A DNA stretch of 25,830 nucleotides from a virus. This document shows positions 1-5,398 of the stretch, one piece after another; the stretch's first letter is position 1, and each line of letters opens with the position of its first letter. The notes beneath the pieces are model-generated. The model saw nothing but the letters and a program-made list of their open reading frames with translations, was not told the origin of the DNA and did not search any database. Location: the IMG/VR virus record IMGVR_UViG_3300046002_004470, positions 1 to 25,830 of that record, one strand, 5' to 3'. The position numbers and the translations under genes are program-made.

Positions 1-400
1 AAGCTGCGATTGGCCGGCAATAAGTCGAGATCGTGTTGCGCCATTGCTGTTTGTGCTTGGGGTTGCGGAAGCCGGTGACCCACTCGTCGATGCACTCGTC
101 GGCATAGACGCCGAAGGTCTTGGGGGCCTCGACGGCGGCCGTGAGGCTGTCATCCAGTGCCTCGCCCCGCCGGACGCGCTCTCGGGCGCTGGCGGCCTTC
201 TCGCGCGCCTCGGAGAGGCTGACGTCCGGCGGCGAGCCGAAGCCCTTCTCCGCGCGCTTGCCGCCGCGCTGGTAGATGAAGACCCATGAACGACGATTGG
301 CCCCTATCCGAAGATAGAGGCCATTGCCGTCGCTGTGCCAGCCCGGCTCCTTGGTTGTCTGAACGAAGCGGGCTGAGAGCTTGTTGGTGGCTCGGGTCAT
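1..400 (-). CDS. P4-type tyrosine recombinase (integrase), N-terminal part, cut by window edge
   Basis: An open frame starts with ATG at 400 and runs off the left edge without a stop (133 codons visible). The start overlaps the preceding stop as ATGA. Residues 7-13 (KLSARFV), 24-32 (DGNGLYLRI), 38-49 (SWVFIYQRGGKR) and a later LSEAREKA segment are typical of the DUF4102 arm-DNA-binding domain of P4-family integrases. The segment beginning TFGVYADECIDEW looks like the start of the core-binding domain. The catalytic domain lies outside, so activity cannot be judged. P4-type integrases usually insert into tRNA genes. This fits the tRNA-Ser-like attP core at 1618-1638, about 1.2 kb upstream. It is the last visible gene of a small-gene operon and the second integrase in the window. 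Confidence 0.88.
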   Translation of the reverse strand, partial: MTRATNKLSARFVQTTKEPGWHSDGNGLYLRIGANRRSWVFIYQRGGKRAEKGFGSPPDVSLSEAREKAASARERVRRGEALDDSLTAAVEAPKTFGVYADECIDEWVTGFRNPKHKQQWRNTISTYCRPIAA

Positions 401-564
401 GGGGTCCTTTTTGTGGCGACCGGAGCGCCCCAAAGGCACTCGTGTGGACCATGGACCTTGAAGTGGTAGCGCCAATAGAGCGCTAGGATCGACGTCGCGC
501 CGGGGTGTCGGCGCTTGCGTCTCGCGTACTTACGGAGGCGGTGGAAGTCGGACCAAGGCTTCAT
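397..564 (-). CDS. Small basic hypothetical protein (55 aa)
   Basis: The frame starts at ATG 564, overlapping the stop of the gene before it (ATGA), and its own stop overlaps the integrase start in the same way. The product is short and strongly basic near the N terminus (KYARRKRRHPG), followed by an aromatic stretch (ALYWRYHF). No domain is recognised. A small basic protein directly upstream of an integrase could be a recombination directionality factor or DNA-binding protein, but no helix-turn-helix is evident and this is only positional inference. The tight coupling on both sides is the main support for it being a real gene. Confidence 0.6.
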   Translation of the reverse strand: MKPWSDFHRLRKYARRKRRHPGATSILALYWRYHFKVHGPHECLWGAPVATKRTP

Positions 565-764
565 GGATTCTCCGCCATGTACGAGCCAAGGTTGTCCTCC
601 ACACATTGTGCGTAGCCCTCGATCCGCCCCTCTTCGCGCGCGGCGTTGAGGAGGCGGTTGAGGTCGGCGTCGGTCCAATACGGGTTGTCGACCATCTGCC
701 TCACGGGGTGAACGACAGGACCCTGGCGCTCGATCAGCGCCTTGTTCTCGGCGGATAGGGTCAA
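561..764 (-). CDS. Hypothetical protein (67 aa, TTG start)
   Basis: The longest form begins at TTG 764, immediately after the preceding stop at 766-768; an internal GTG or ATG could also serve. The segment DADLNRLLNAAREEGRIEGY resembles the segment QIEALMNAARAEGMASV of the next gene upstream in the operon, sharing the pattern L(L/M)NAAR-EG. The two may be distant paralogues or may share a short helical motif. No function is recognised. The gene is acidic, soluble and embedded in an operon with overlaps on its downstream side. Confidence 0.5.
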   Translation of the reverse strand: MTLSAENKALIERQGPVVHPVRQMVDNPYWTDADLNRLLNAAREEGRIEGYAQCVEDNLGSYMAENP

Positions 765-765
765 G

Positions 766-1002
766 TCAGCCGCCCATGTCGATGTTGCTGTTCAGGCGCG
801 ACAGTCGCTCCATGGCTGCCTCGCTGTCGGCGTGAGCCTGGCGCGAGTAGCCGCCGCCGACAGACGCCATACCCTCGGCCCGCGCAGCGTTCATGAGCGC
901 CTCGATCTGATTTGCACCCGTGTCGCGCGCGTCGAAGTCGGGGAAGGGGCGCTTGGCGATCGCGGCGTTGGCCGCGTTGAGGCCCATGAACGAGAGGTTC
1001 AC
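766..1002 (-). CDS. Hypothetical protein (78 aa, GTG start)
   Basis: The start chosen is GTG 1002, which overlaps the stop of the previous gene as GTGA, the same junction seen at two other places in this genome (24394 and 25436). A longer frame reaches back to 1068 but would overlap the upstream gene extensively. The product carries a LMNAARAEG segment similar to one in the next gene and a Met/Ser-rich C terminus. No domain is recognised. It is likely an accessory protein of the left operon. Confidence 0.5.
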   Translation of the reverse strand: MNLSFMGLNAANAAIAKRPFPDFDARDTGANQIEALMNAARAEGMASVGGGYSRQAHADSEAAMERLSRLNSNIDMGG

Positions 1003-1231
1003 GACACTCGCTCCTGAAGTTCCTCGAAGACATCCCAGGCGACCCGAGCCTCGGGGCTCACCTCGCACAGGCGCTCGCTGAAGCGGCAGATGGTGGCGGT
1101 GTGCGCCTCTTGCTCACTCCGAAGCGAGTTCAGGAGCATGGCGGCGTGGGCCGCCATCGCCGCGAGGCGCTTCTCGCCCTCGGGATAGCTATCGAACTGG
1201 CGCAGGAAATGGTCGGGCGGGACGGGCGTCA
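999..1231 (-). CDS. Hypothetical protein (77 aa)
   Basis: The start is the ATG whose A is at 1232 (one base beyond the listed end), overlapping the stop of the upstream gene as ATGA; the product is 77 residues. It is mostly helical in appearance, with acidic and Ala-rich stretches (RLAAMAAHAAMLLNSL) and ends VFEELQERVS. No domain or catalytic motif is recognised. Its coupling to both neighbours suggests it is translated as part of the 1435-to-left-edge operon that ends in an integrase. Confidence 0.5.
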
Positions 1232-1435
1232 TGCAAAAATCTCCTCGACCGTCACGGCACCCAAGAAATCCTCGGCCGCAGCCACGGCAGCGATGCACGC
1301 ATCGCTTCGCTCGCGGTCCGCGACCGCTTCGGCCAGAAGGGCGCGCACAACGCGCATGCCTTGCCTGGCGACAGACTCCCATAGTGCGGACTCGGTGACG
1401 GCATTCGGGGTGTGGTCGTAGTCACAATCGGTCAT
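1229..1435 (-). CDS. Hypothetical protein (68 aa), first gene of left operon
   Basis: ATG 1435 is preceded six bases away by a strong Shine-Dalgarno run (GAGGAGAG). The product starts MTDCDYDHTPNAV and continues as an Ala-rich helical protein ending TVEEIFA. No family is recognised. It is the promoter-proximal gene of the small operon and shares its 19-nt leader exactly with the unrelated gene at 11804-12055. A promoter-like pair TTGACG-17-AATAAG lies just upstream. The leader and promoter make this the best supported of the small left genes. Confidence 0.6.
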   Translation of the reverse strand: MTDCDYDHTPNAVTESALWESVARQGMRVVRALLAEAVADRERSDACIAAVAAAEDFLGAVTVEEIFA

Positions 1436-1436
1436 C

Positions 1437-1455
1437 GCAATCTCTCCTCTGCAAT
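1437..1455 (-). repeat. 19-nt leader element shared with 12059-12077
   Basis: On the minus strand this reads ATTGCAGAGGAGAGATTGC and contains the ribosome binding site of the 68-aa gene. An exact copy sits before the 83-aa gene of the 12-kb cassette. Both copies are preceded at 30-31 nt by a TTGAC box. Confidence 0.85.
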
Positions 1456-1462
1456 ACCCGTT

Positions 1463-1491
1463 CTTATTCCAGAGATGGCAGATCGCGTCAA
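1463..1491 (-). promoter_or_regulatory. Putative sigma70-type promoter of the left operon
   Basis: On the minus strand TTGACG (1486-1491) and AATAAG (1463-1468) are separated by 17 nt. The -35 box matches consensus at 5 of 6 positions; the -10 box is weaker. It lies within 10 bp of the first TCCTAAA arm-type site, so an integrase bound there could influence it. Confidence 0.5.
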
Positions 1492-1540
1492 CCCACCGTC
1501 CTAAAATTCGTCCTAAATTGCGCACGGATTGGCGCGTGCA

Positions 1541-1560
1541 GTGACGGACGGTGACGGACG
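1541..1560. repeat. Tandem 10-bp repeat in the attP arm
   Basis: Two exact copies of GTGACGGACG lie end to end between the left arm sites and the core. They could be accessory-protein (Xis or IHF-like) sites; nothing else supports a specific role. Confidence 0.7.
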
Positions 1561-1580
1561 TTTTCGCGTGGATTATCTAT

Positions 1581-1646
1581 GGGGGTGGCGGAAATATCCA
1601 ATGAAATCAGTGCGGGACGAATCCCTCCGTCTCCGCCAGCACCCCC
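1581..1646. repeat. Inverted repeat bracketing the attP core
   Basis: GGGGGTGGCGGA (1581-1592) is the inverse of TCCGCCAGCACCCCC (1632-1646), apart from three extra bases in the right arm. The right arm includes the CCA end of the core. Confidence 0.55.
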
Positions 1647-1745
1647 TTGATTTACCTACGTAATTTAGGATTTTCGGGTTTCGGTCCTAAATCGGTTCCT
1701 AAATTGCGCGCGGACATTGGCGGCCCATTTAGGACGAATGTGGAC

Positions 1746-1819
1746 TGGCACGCGTGGGCGGTGTCGAACCGCCGTCCCTGGTTTTGGAGACCAGTGCTCT
1801 ACCGTTGAGCTACACGCGC
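1746..1819 (-). tRNA. tRNA-Trp (anticodon CCA)
   Basis: A 74-nt cloverleaf folds cleanly on the minus strand. It has a 7-bp acceptor stem with one G-U end pair and a D-arm GCTC/GAGC with loop AACGGTA. The anticodon stem CTGGT/ACCAG carries loop CTCCAAA, giving anticodon CCA. The variable loop is 4 nt, the T-arm is GGCGG/CCGCC with loop TTCGACA, the discriminator is G and CCA is encoded. The D-arm resembles alphaproteobacterial tRNA-Trp, but the acceptor stem is unusual. It lies about 110 bp beyond the attP core and is probably expressed from the promoter at 2258-2285. It is likely a phage-carried tRNA. Confidence 0.9.
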
Positions 1820-1831
1820 ACGATCAAGACT

Positions 1832-1874
1832 GCCGGTCGGGTATGGCAGGGGACGTCGTGCAAATCCGACCGGC
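1832..1874 (-). repeat. Perfect 9-bp inverted repeat upstream of tRNA-Trp
   Basis: GCCGGTCGG (1832-1840) and CCGACCGGC (1866-1874) can form a stem with a 25-nt loop in the transcript leading into tRNA-Trp. It may be a processing signal or part of a structured RNA. Confidence 0.6.
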
Positions 1875-1978
1875 CAGGGGTTGGTGCGCCCACCTAGCCC
1901 GAATGCGCCGACCAACGCCGGATCGCCACTTCCACCATTACGTCGGCTGGTGGTAGCCGTCTTGCGGGGTGTGCCTGA

Positions 1979-2029
1979 CCACTCAGCCACCGGCTACGCC
2001 GAAGCGCTCCGAGCCAGGATTGAACTGGC
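1979..2029 (-). other. tRNA-like fragments (T-arm and class II D-arm)
   Basis: On the minus strand a perfect T-arm, GCCAG-TTCAATC-CTGGC (2013-2029), matches the TTCRANY loop rule and is followed by a 7-nt acceptor-like strand. No matching anticodon arm or clean 5' acceptor strand was found upstream; the best partner near 2084 leaves mismatches. Just downstream, TGGCTGAGTGG (1979-1989) resembles the D-arm of class II tRNAs (Ser/Leu), yet the following 30 nt give no anticodon loop with a T at position 33. These look like decayed or highly divergent tRNAs between the promoter and tRNA-Trp. Confidence 0.4.
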
Positions 2030-2106
2030 CTCCGCCCCTTCTCGATCAGTGGCGGTCGCGGACTGCTGACACCGTTGCCCCGCCCCTAAGCGGACCACTT
2101 GAAATT

Positions 2107-2233
2107 GGCGGAGGCCGCGCGGCATGGCTCGCCGCCTCCAACTGCATCCACGATGAGGGGTGCAGCACCGTCTCTCCGGCTGTCGACCCATTGAGCGGGG
2201 TCTGCGCTTGCCGGCTCCCATGCGGTGAGCCGG
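2107..2233 (-). ncRNA. Candidate structured leader RNA, no ORF
   Basis: The predicted transcript from the promoter at 2258-2285 would begin near 2250. Its first 150 nt contain a 7-bp hairpin (CCGGCTC 2211-2217 with GAGCCGG 2227-2233). They also contain a nested hairpin near 2107-2139, with outer arms GGAGGC/GCCTCC and an inner GGC/GCC. No start codon with a ribosome binding site is convincing. It may be the 5' part of a tRNA precursor or a separate small RNA. No known RNA family was recognised. Confidence 0.35.
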
Positions 2234-2257
2234 ACTTCCAGGCATTGCCTAGAGACA

Positions 2258-2285
2258 AAAATACAGGAACTAAATCCTATGTCAA
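2258..2285 (-). promoter_or_regulatory. Strong sigma70-like promoter toward the tRNA region
   Basis: On the minus strand TTGACA (2280-2285, perfect -35) and TATTTT (2258-2263, -10) are separated by 16 nt in a locally AT-rich patch. The spacer holds AGGA-N6-TCCT, an operator-like dyad. It points left toward the tRNA-like sequences and tRNA-Trp. Confidence 0.7.
2264..2283. repeat. 20-nt repeat, copy 1 (promoter spacer)
   Basis: The plus strand reads CAGGAACTAAATCCTATGTC. It matches the copy at 2528-2547 at 18 of 20 positions and contains the AGGA-N6-TCCT dyad. Confidence 0.8.
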
Positions 2286-2287
2286 GG

Positions 2288-2376
2288 GGTGCCCCACGGC
2301 TGATCGGCGATCATCTGGCTCTAAGCGGAGAGGACTTTGTGGCCGAGTCGCGTCGCCGTGGGGCACCGCCAGATGA
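2288..2376. other. Interlocked inverted repeats (pseudoknot topology)
   Basis: Arm A, GGTGCCCCACGGC (2288-2300), pairs perfectly over 13 bp with A' (2355-2367). Arm B, TCATCTGGC (2311-2319), pairs over 9 bp with B', GCCAGATGA (2368-2376), which abuts A'. The order A-B-A'-B' means both stems together form a pseudoknot in RNA of either strand. An 81-codon plus-strand frame (2279-2524) crosses it but looks non-coding. Confidence 0.65.
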
Positions 2377-2421
2377 CCACGGCTTGCACTGGCGCACAGG
2401 GGCGGTTGAATGGCGCGCACG

Positions 2422-2456
2422 AAAAAGGCCCCCGCCTCGTGACGACGGGGGCCTTT
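2422..2456 (-). terminator. Rho-independent terminator of the leftward late operon
   Basis: An 11-bp stem, AAAGGCCCCCG (2424-2434) with CGGGGGCCTTT (2446-2456), has an 11-nt loop and on the minus strand ends in a run of five T. It is the first strong terminator after the metallophosphoesterase gene and could also act weakly on the plus strand. Confidence 0.85.
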
Positions 2457-2527
2457 GCCTGGCCACGGTTCGCCAGCCCAAGGTGGTCTACATGGCTATC
2501 TCCTGCGGGGTCTTGCACTTCTGATCG

Positions 2528-2547
2528 CAGGAAGGAAATCCTATGTC
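2528..2547. repeat. 20-nt repeat, copy 2
   Basis: The sequence CAGGAAGGAAATCCTATGTC is a near copy of 2264-2283. Here the boxes flanking the dyad are not promoter-like, so it may be a decayed duplicate or a second repressor site. On the plus strand it would place a ribosome binding site before a nine-codon frame (ATG to TAG). Confidence 0.7.
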
Positions 2548-2631
2548 GGCGCGGCTGTCAAGCGCCTAGACGGCGAAGGCGCGCTTCTCGGTTGGCCGGT
2601 AGATTGAAGCCGCCATGCCGGCATCTGCCGA

Positions 2632-3342
2632 ATGGTGGATATGCCTTATATGGCAAAGTCTGGCGTCTACCTCATTCGCAACAAGAACAATAATAAGGTC
2701 TACGTTGGCTCATCGGCCACAATTGTCACTCGATGGAACATGCACAGAAGTCAGTTGCGCCGTGGGGTTCACCATACCCCGTACCTTCAAAGGTCATGGG
2801 AACTTCACGGGGAAGGAGCTTTTGAGTTCGTAATATTTATGGATAGGGTGCCGCCGGAAAAACTCATAGCCGCCGAGAACTCTGCCATGGCTCTTTTTGC
2901 TGGCGCGACCTACAACTTTGCGCCCGCAGCCGGCAGCAAGCTCGGAATGAAGACAGGCCCATTCTCCGAGGAGCACAGACGGAAAATTGGCGACGCGCAG
3001 CGAGGCAAGGAGGTGTCGCAAGAGACGCGCGCAAAAATTTCCGTTGCCCACAAGGGAAAGACGCTATCGCCGGAACACAAAGCGGCATTTGTGGGTGCCC
3101 GCCTCATTCATCCGATCAAAGATGAGACGCGCAAGAAGCTATCAGATTCGGCGCGAAACATTTCGCAAGAGACCCGCGACAAGCGATCGGTCTCCATGCT
3201 GGCTACCATCACACCCGAGCGTCGGGCCGCAATGTCGGAAAGCGCCAGCAACATCTCAGAGGAGACGCGGGCCAAGAGGTCTGAATCAGTCAGACTGTCC
3301 TGGGTCAAGCGAAAGACTAAGGCCGCAGCATCTCTGGCGTGA
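2632..3342 (+). CDS. GIY-YIG homing endonuclease with NUMOD-type repeats
   Basis: The 236-aa product has the GIY-YIG nuclease signature: GVYLIRN at 11-17, KVYVGSS at 22-28, Arg34 and His38 in TRWNMHRS, and Glu82 in AENSAMALF. After about residue 104 come several NUMOD3-like DNA-binding repeats (SEEHRRKIG, SQETRAKIS, SPEHKAAF, ISQETRDKRS, ISEETRAKRS). ATG 2650 (MAKSGVYL) is an alternative start. It is more AT-rich than its neighbours and lies antisense between the metallophosphoesterase and its terminator, overlapping the former by 26 bp at the 3' ends. This fits a free-standing selfish endonuclease that inserted there. No intron is seen around it. Confidence 0.9.
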   Translation: MVDMPYMAKSGVYLIRNKNNNKVYVGSSATIVTRWNMHRSQLRRGVHHTPYLQRSWELHGEGAFEFVIFMDRVPPEKLIAAENSAMALFAGATYNFAPAAGSKLGMKTGPFSEEHRRKIGDAQRGKEVSQETRAKISVAHKGKTLSPEHKAAFVGARLIHPIKDETRKKLSDSARNISQETRDKRSVSMLATITPERRAAMSESASNISEETRAKRSESVRLSWVKRKTKAAASLA

Positions 3343-4480
3343 CGATCGTGCGGGCCACCTGGCCGAACTCTGAGTGGTAGGTGATGCACTGCGCTGCCCG
3401 CTCGGAAATCCAACCGCCGCGCGCGGCGTAGGCGTCTCGGGCGGCTAGGGTCGGGTGCTGCACGACGGTCATGCCGCCGTATTCCTTTTCCTCGGCGTGA
3501 TGTCGGTGTCCGCAGTGGGCGTATCGTTTAGTGGTCTGGCCCCAGGCCTCGTAGAACTGCGCGGCAAAGATGCCCGGCAGTTGCTCGTTCTTGACCTTGT
3601 GGCCGTGGTGGATGCCAAGCATCACCTTGCCGAATTTGATCACGTAGAAGGGAAGTTCGGAATTGTTCACGGCCAGTCGCGGCTCGCGCTCGTAGAGGGC
3701 GGCGAACATCTTGCGGAGCCACATGCTCCCGCGAGGGTCGTGGTTGCCTTCAGCGAAGACCACTTCGACCTCGTCGTGTTCCATGAGCGCCACGTCGACC
3801 ACACGGCGCAGGACGCGGATCGCGGCGTCGACCATCTCTGCATACCGGCCGGAGGCATCGAGCACATGGCCGTGGCCCGGCGTGACAGGCTCGGGACCAT
3901 CGGTGTGCAAGAAGTCGCCTTGGATGTTGATGATGGCGCGACCGGCGCGCGGCGACGAGGTGATCATGTGCTCGAAAGCGGCGATCATGGTCCGCTCGGC
4001 GATGGCCAGGTCCCAATCGGCACCACCCTCGCGCGCCCAGGCCGACATGCCTAAGTGGAAGTCGGTGATCGTGTAGAGGTTCGCCAGGGACGTCAGGCCG
4101 GTGGCAAAACGCTCGACCGGGGCTAGGCGGGGGAGTTCTTTGGCGGCGGCGTCGAAAGCCGCCTCGATCGCTGCGAAGCGATCGGCATCCCCAGGTGCGA
4201 GACGCTCCCAGGTCTGAAGGATTGCGCCTGCCGCGTCGCGGTGGACCGTGACCTTGCCCATGGCATAGCCTGTCGCAACGCCGGACGAGAAGTGACCAGG
4301 CGCATAACCGTTGCTGGCAGCCCTCTCTCGGATAATTCGGATGGCGTCGGCCACGTTGGCCTGACTCTTGATGCCGAGTGCAGCCGCTCCCTTAGCGCAA
4401 CTGCCGTGCAGGCATGCGGCCTCGTAGAGTTCCCACTGCCGAGGCGTGGCGAACTCGCGTAGCTTCTCATCGATTTCCAT
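3317..4480 (-). CDS. Calcineurin-like metallophosphoesterase with N-terminal HTH-like region
   Basis: The 387-aa protein has all the hallmarks of the metallophosphoesterase fold: D140-x-H142 (ITDFHLG), GDF at 188-190, GNHD at 245-248, HHGH at 291-294 and GHRHH at 324-328. The first 60 residues look like a small helix-turn-helix or winged-helix domain (GAAALGIKSQANVADAI). Metallophosphoesterases with such an N-terminal domain are found in phages, where the substrate is usually unknown; a nucleic acid substrate is plausible given the HTH. It follows the lysis genes by 3 bp and is the last gene before the terminator at 2422. The gene end overlaps the plus-strand GIY-YIG gene. Confidence 0.9.
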   Translation of the reverse strand: MEIDEKLREFATPRQWELYEAACLHGSCAKGAAALGIKSQANVADAIRIIRERAASNGYAPGHFSSGVATGYAMGKVTVHRDAAGAILQTWERLAPGDADRFAAIEAAFDAAAKELPRLAPVERFATGLTSLANLYTITDFHLGMSAWAREGGADWDLAIAERTMIAAFEHMITSSPRAGRAIINIQGDFLHTDGPEPVTPGHGHVLDASGRYAEMVDAAIRVLRRVVDVALMEHDEVEVVFAEGNHDPRGSMWLRKMFAALYEREPRLAVNNSELPFYVIKFGKVMLGIHHGHKVKNEQLPGIFAAQFYEAWGQTTKRYAHCGHRHHAEEKEYGGMTVVQHPTLAARDAYAARGGWISERAAQCITYHSEFGQVARTIVTPEMLRP

Positions 4481-4483
4481 GGT

Positions 4484-4810
4484 TCAGCTTTTGACGGCGC
4501 GCGAGCGAGGCGCGGGGCGCTGCGAGTCTCGAATTTCAAGTACGCGGTCCAGCCTATCGGCTAGCCGATTGATGGCGTCGGCGACGCGGTTCTCGGATTT
4601 CTCCAACATCTCGATCGTGGCGAACCGGCCGGCGGCCTCGGCCTTGAAGGCCGCCAGGTCAGCGCGGGCCATAGAGGCTTCAGACTTGGCCTCCTTGGCT
4701 GTGTCGGAGGCGCTCTCGCCCTTGAGGATGCGCGCGACCCACCCGAAGGCAAACGTCGCAACTGCGATCAGGAACATCCCAAGCGCGATGAGCCAAGTCC
4801 ACTCGCCCAT
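4484..4810 (-). CDS. Small membrane protein with coiled coil (108 aa)
   Basis: Residues 5-24 form one membrane-spanning segment (WLIALGMFLIAVATFAFGW). The rest is a charged helical region with heptad character (MARADLAAFKAEAAGRF, MLEKSENRVADAINRLADRLDRVLEI) and a basic tail. ATG 4810 shares a base with the stop of the outer spanin gene (TAATG), so it is co-translated with the lysis cassette. It may act in lysis or anchor to the membrane, but it does not replace a spanin because a spanin pair is already present. No specific family is recognised. Confidence 0.75.
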   Translation of the reverse strand: MGEWTWLIALGMFLIAVATFAFGWVARILKGESASDTAKEAKSEASMARADLAAFKAEAAGRFATIEMLEKSENRVADAINRLADRLDRVLEIRDSQRPAPRSRAVKS

Positions 4811-5082
4811 TATTTCACCAGTCCATATCGGCCGGCGTCAGCGCCTCGGGCCTTGAGGGTTGTCTTGCAGCCGCGCAACGCAGCCAGGGTGTCAGCTTGG
4901 TAGCCCTCGACGCGGGCCTTGGTGGTCGATTGCGGAGGGGACTCAGGCTCGTCGCCGCATTCGAAGTCAGCGGCCGTCCACACCGGGAGCGGCTTGGGCG
5001 GCGGGCTTGTCGCCCCGTCCGTCGCGCATGAAGCCATAAACAGCGTCGGAATAACGGAAAGCGTCAGAAGCGCCCGGCGCAT
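4810..5082 (-). CDS. Rz1: Outer-membrane spanin lipoprotein (Rz1-like)
   Basis: The start MRRALLTLSVIPTLF at ATG 5082 gives a lipoprotein signal with lipobox ending MASC, so Cys19 would be lipidated. Then comes a Pro-rich segment (SPPPKPLPVW), as in many Rz1 proteins. A longer frame to 5151 exists but lacks a sensible signal peptide. The gene overlaps the end of the inner-spanin gene by 116 bp in another frame, the classic nested Rz/Rz1 arrangement. It would link to the inner spanin across the periplasm and fuse the membranes at lysis. At 90 aa it is somewhat long for Rz1. Confidence 0.85.
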   Translation of the reverse strand: MRRALLTLSVIPTLFMASCATDGATSPPPKPLPVWTAADFECGDEPESPPQSTTKARVEGYQADTLAALRGCKTTLKARGADAGRYGLVK

Positions 5083-5398
5083 TGGCGATACCCTCTTTGG
5101 TCGAGCCGAGGGCTCGTGCAATTGACAATAGATCGGCGCGCTCTGCGGCACGGGCTGTTGCAGTAGCCTCGGCCAAGCGCAAACTGTCAGCCGCGTGCTT
5201 TTCCCAAGCCTTGGCCGTGGCCACAGCGGTGTCGCGCTCGTTGACGGCGATGCGCAGGGCTTCGGCCCGCTCGGCCGACTGAACGCCCATGTGTCTGGCC
5301 ACGAGGAGCGCTGCGGCCAGCGCGAACCAGACCCAATGCTTCAGGCAGAACTTGAGAGCGTTCTTGCCGGCGATGAGGAAGTAGGCGGCGATGGTCAT
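4967..5398 (-). CDS. Rz: Inner-membrane spanin (Rz-like)
   Basis: ATG 5398 overlaps the holin stop as ATGA and gives a 143-aa protein. A single N-terminal membrane anchor (about residues 15-36, NALKFCLKHWVWFALAAALLVA) precedes an Ala-rich periplasmic helix with coiled-coil character (AERAEALRIAVNERDTAVATAKAWEKHA). This is the layout of i-spanins. The C-terminal part shares DNA with the outer spanin in another frame. Function follows from topology and position; sequence similarity was not tested. Confidence 0.82.
   Translation of the reverse strand: MTIAAYFLIAGKNALKFCLKHWVWFALAAALLVARHMGVQSAERAEALRIAVNERDTAVATAKAWEKHAADSLRLAEATATARAAERADLLSIARALGSTKEGIANAPGASDAFRYSDAVYGFMRDGRGDKPAAQAAPGVDGR

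Larger units (their letters stand above)
1497..1735. other. attP: Putative attP: core plus P and P' arms
   Basis: The core at 1618-1638 contains CCCTCCGTCTCCGCCA and reads as the 3' end of a tRNA-Ser-like gene (T-stem, acceptor strand, CCA). The DNA to its left is not tRNA: the T-loop is already broken at 1616-1618. On the left are TCCTAAAA (1499-1506) and TCCTAAAT (1511-1518). On the right are ATTTAGGA (1663-1670), TCCTAAAT (1685-1692 and 1697-1704) and ATTTAGGA (1727-1734). The left pair and the 1685-1704 pair continue with the same TTGCGC(A/G)CGGA tail, so a block of about 36 nt is duplicated. This is the layout expected of an unsplit attachment site with integrase arm sites. The call is inferred from layout; the host site is not in the window. 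Confidence 0.7.

Noticed and set aside
1915-2000. A tRNA-Ser or tRNA-Leu starting at the TGGCTGAGTGG box
   Set aside because: There is no T-loop motif at the expected distance and the region after the D-arm lacks any T for 20 nt, so no anticodon loop is possible. Five acceptor pairs can form, so it is kept only as a fragment.
2003-2092. A complete class II tRNA built on the T-arm at 2013-2029
   Set aside because: The best 5' acceptor partner leaves mismatches, the D-arm is poor, and no anticodon stem with a 7-nt loop containing T33 could be formed.
2279-2524. An 81-codon plus-strand ORF with a weak ribosome binding site
   Set aside because: It crosses both the pseudoknot repeats and the terminator hairpin, its ATG lies in the duplicated operator-like element, the product has no protein-like pattern, and the only clear promoter points the other way.
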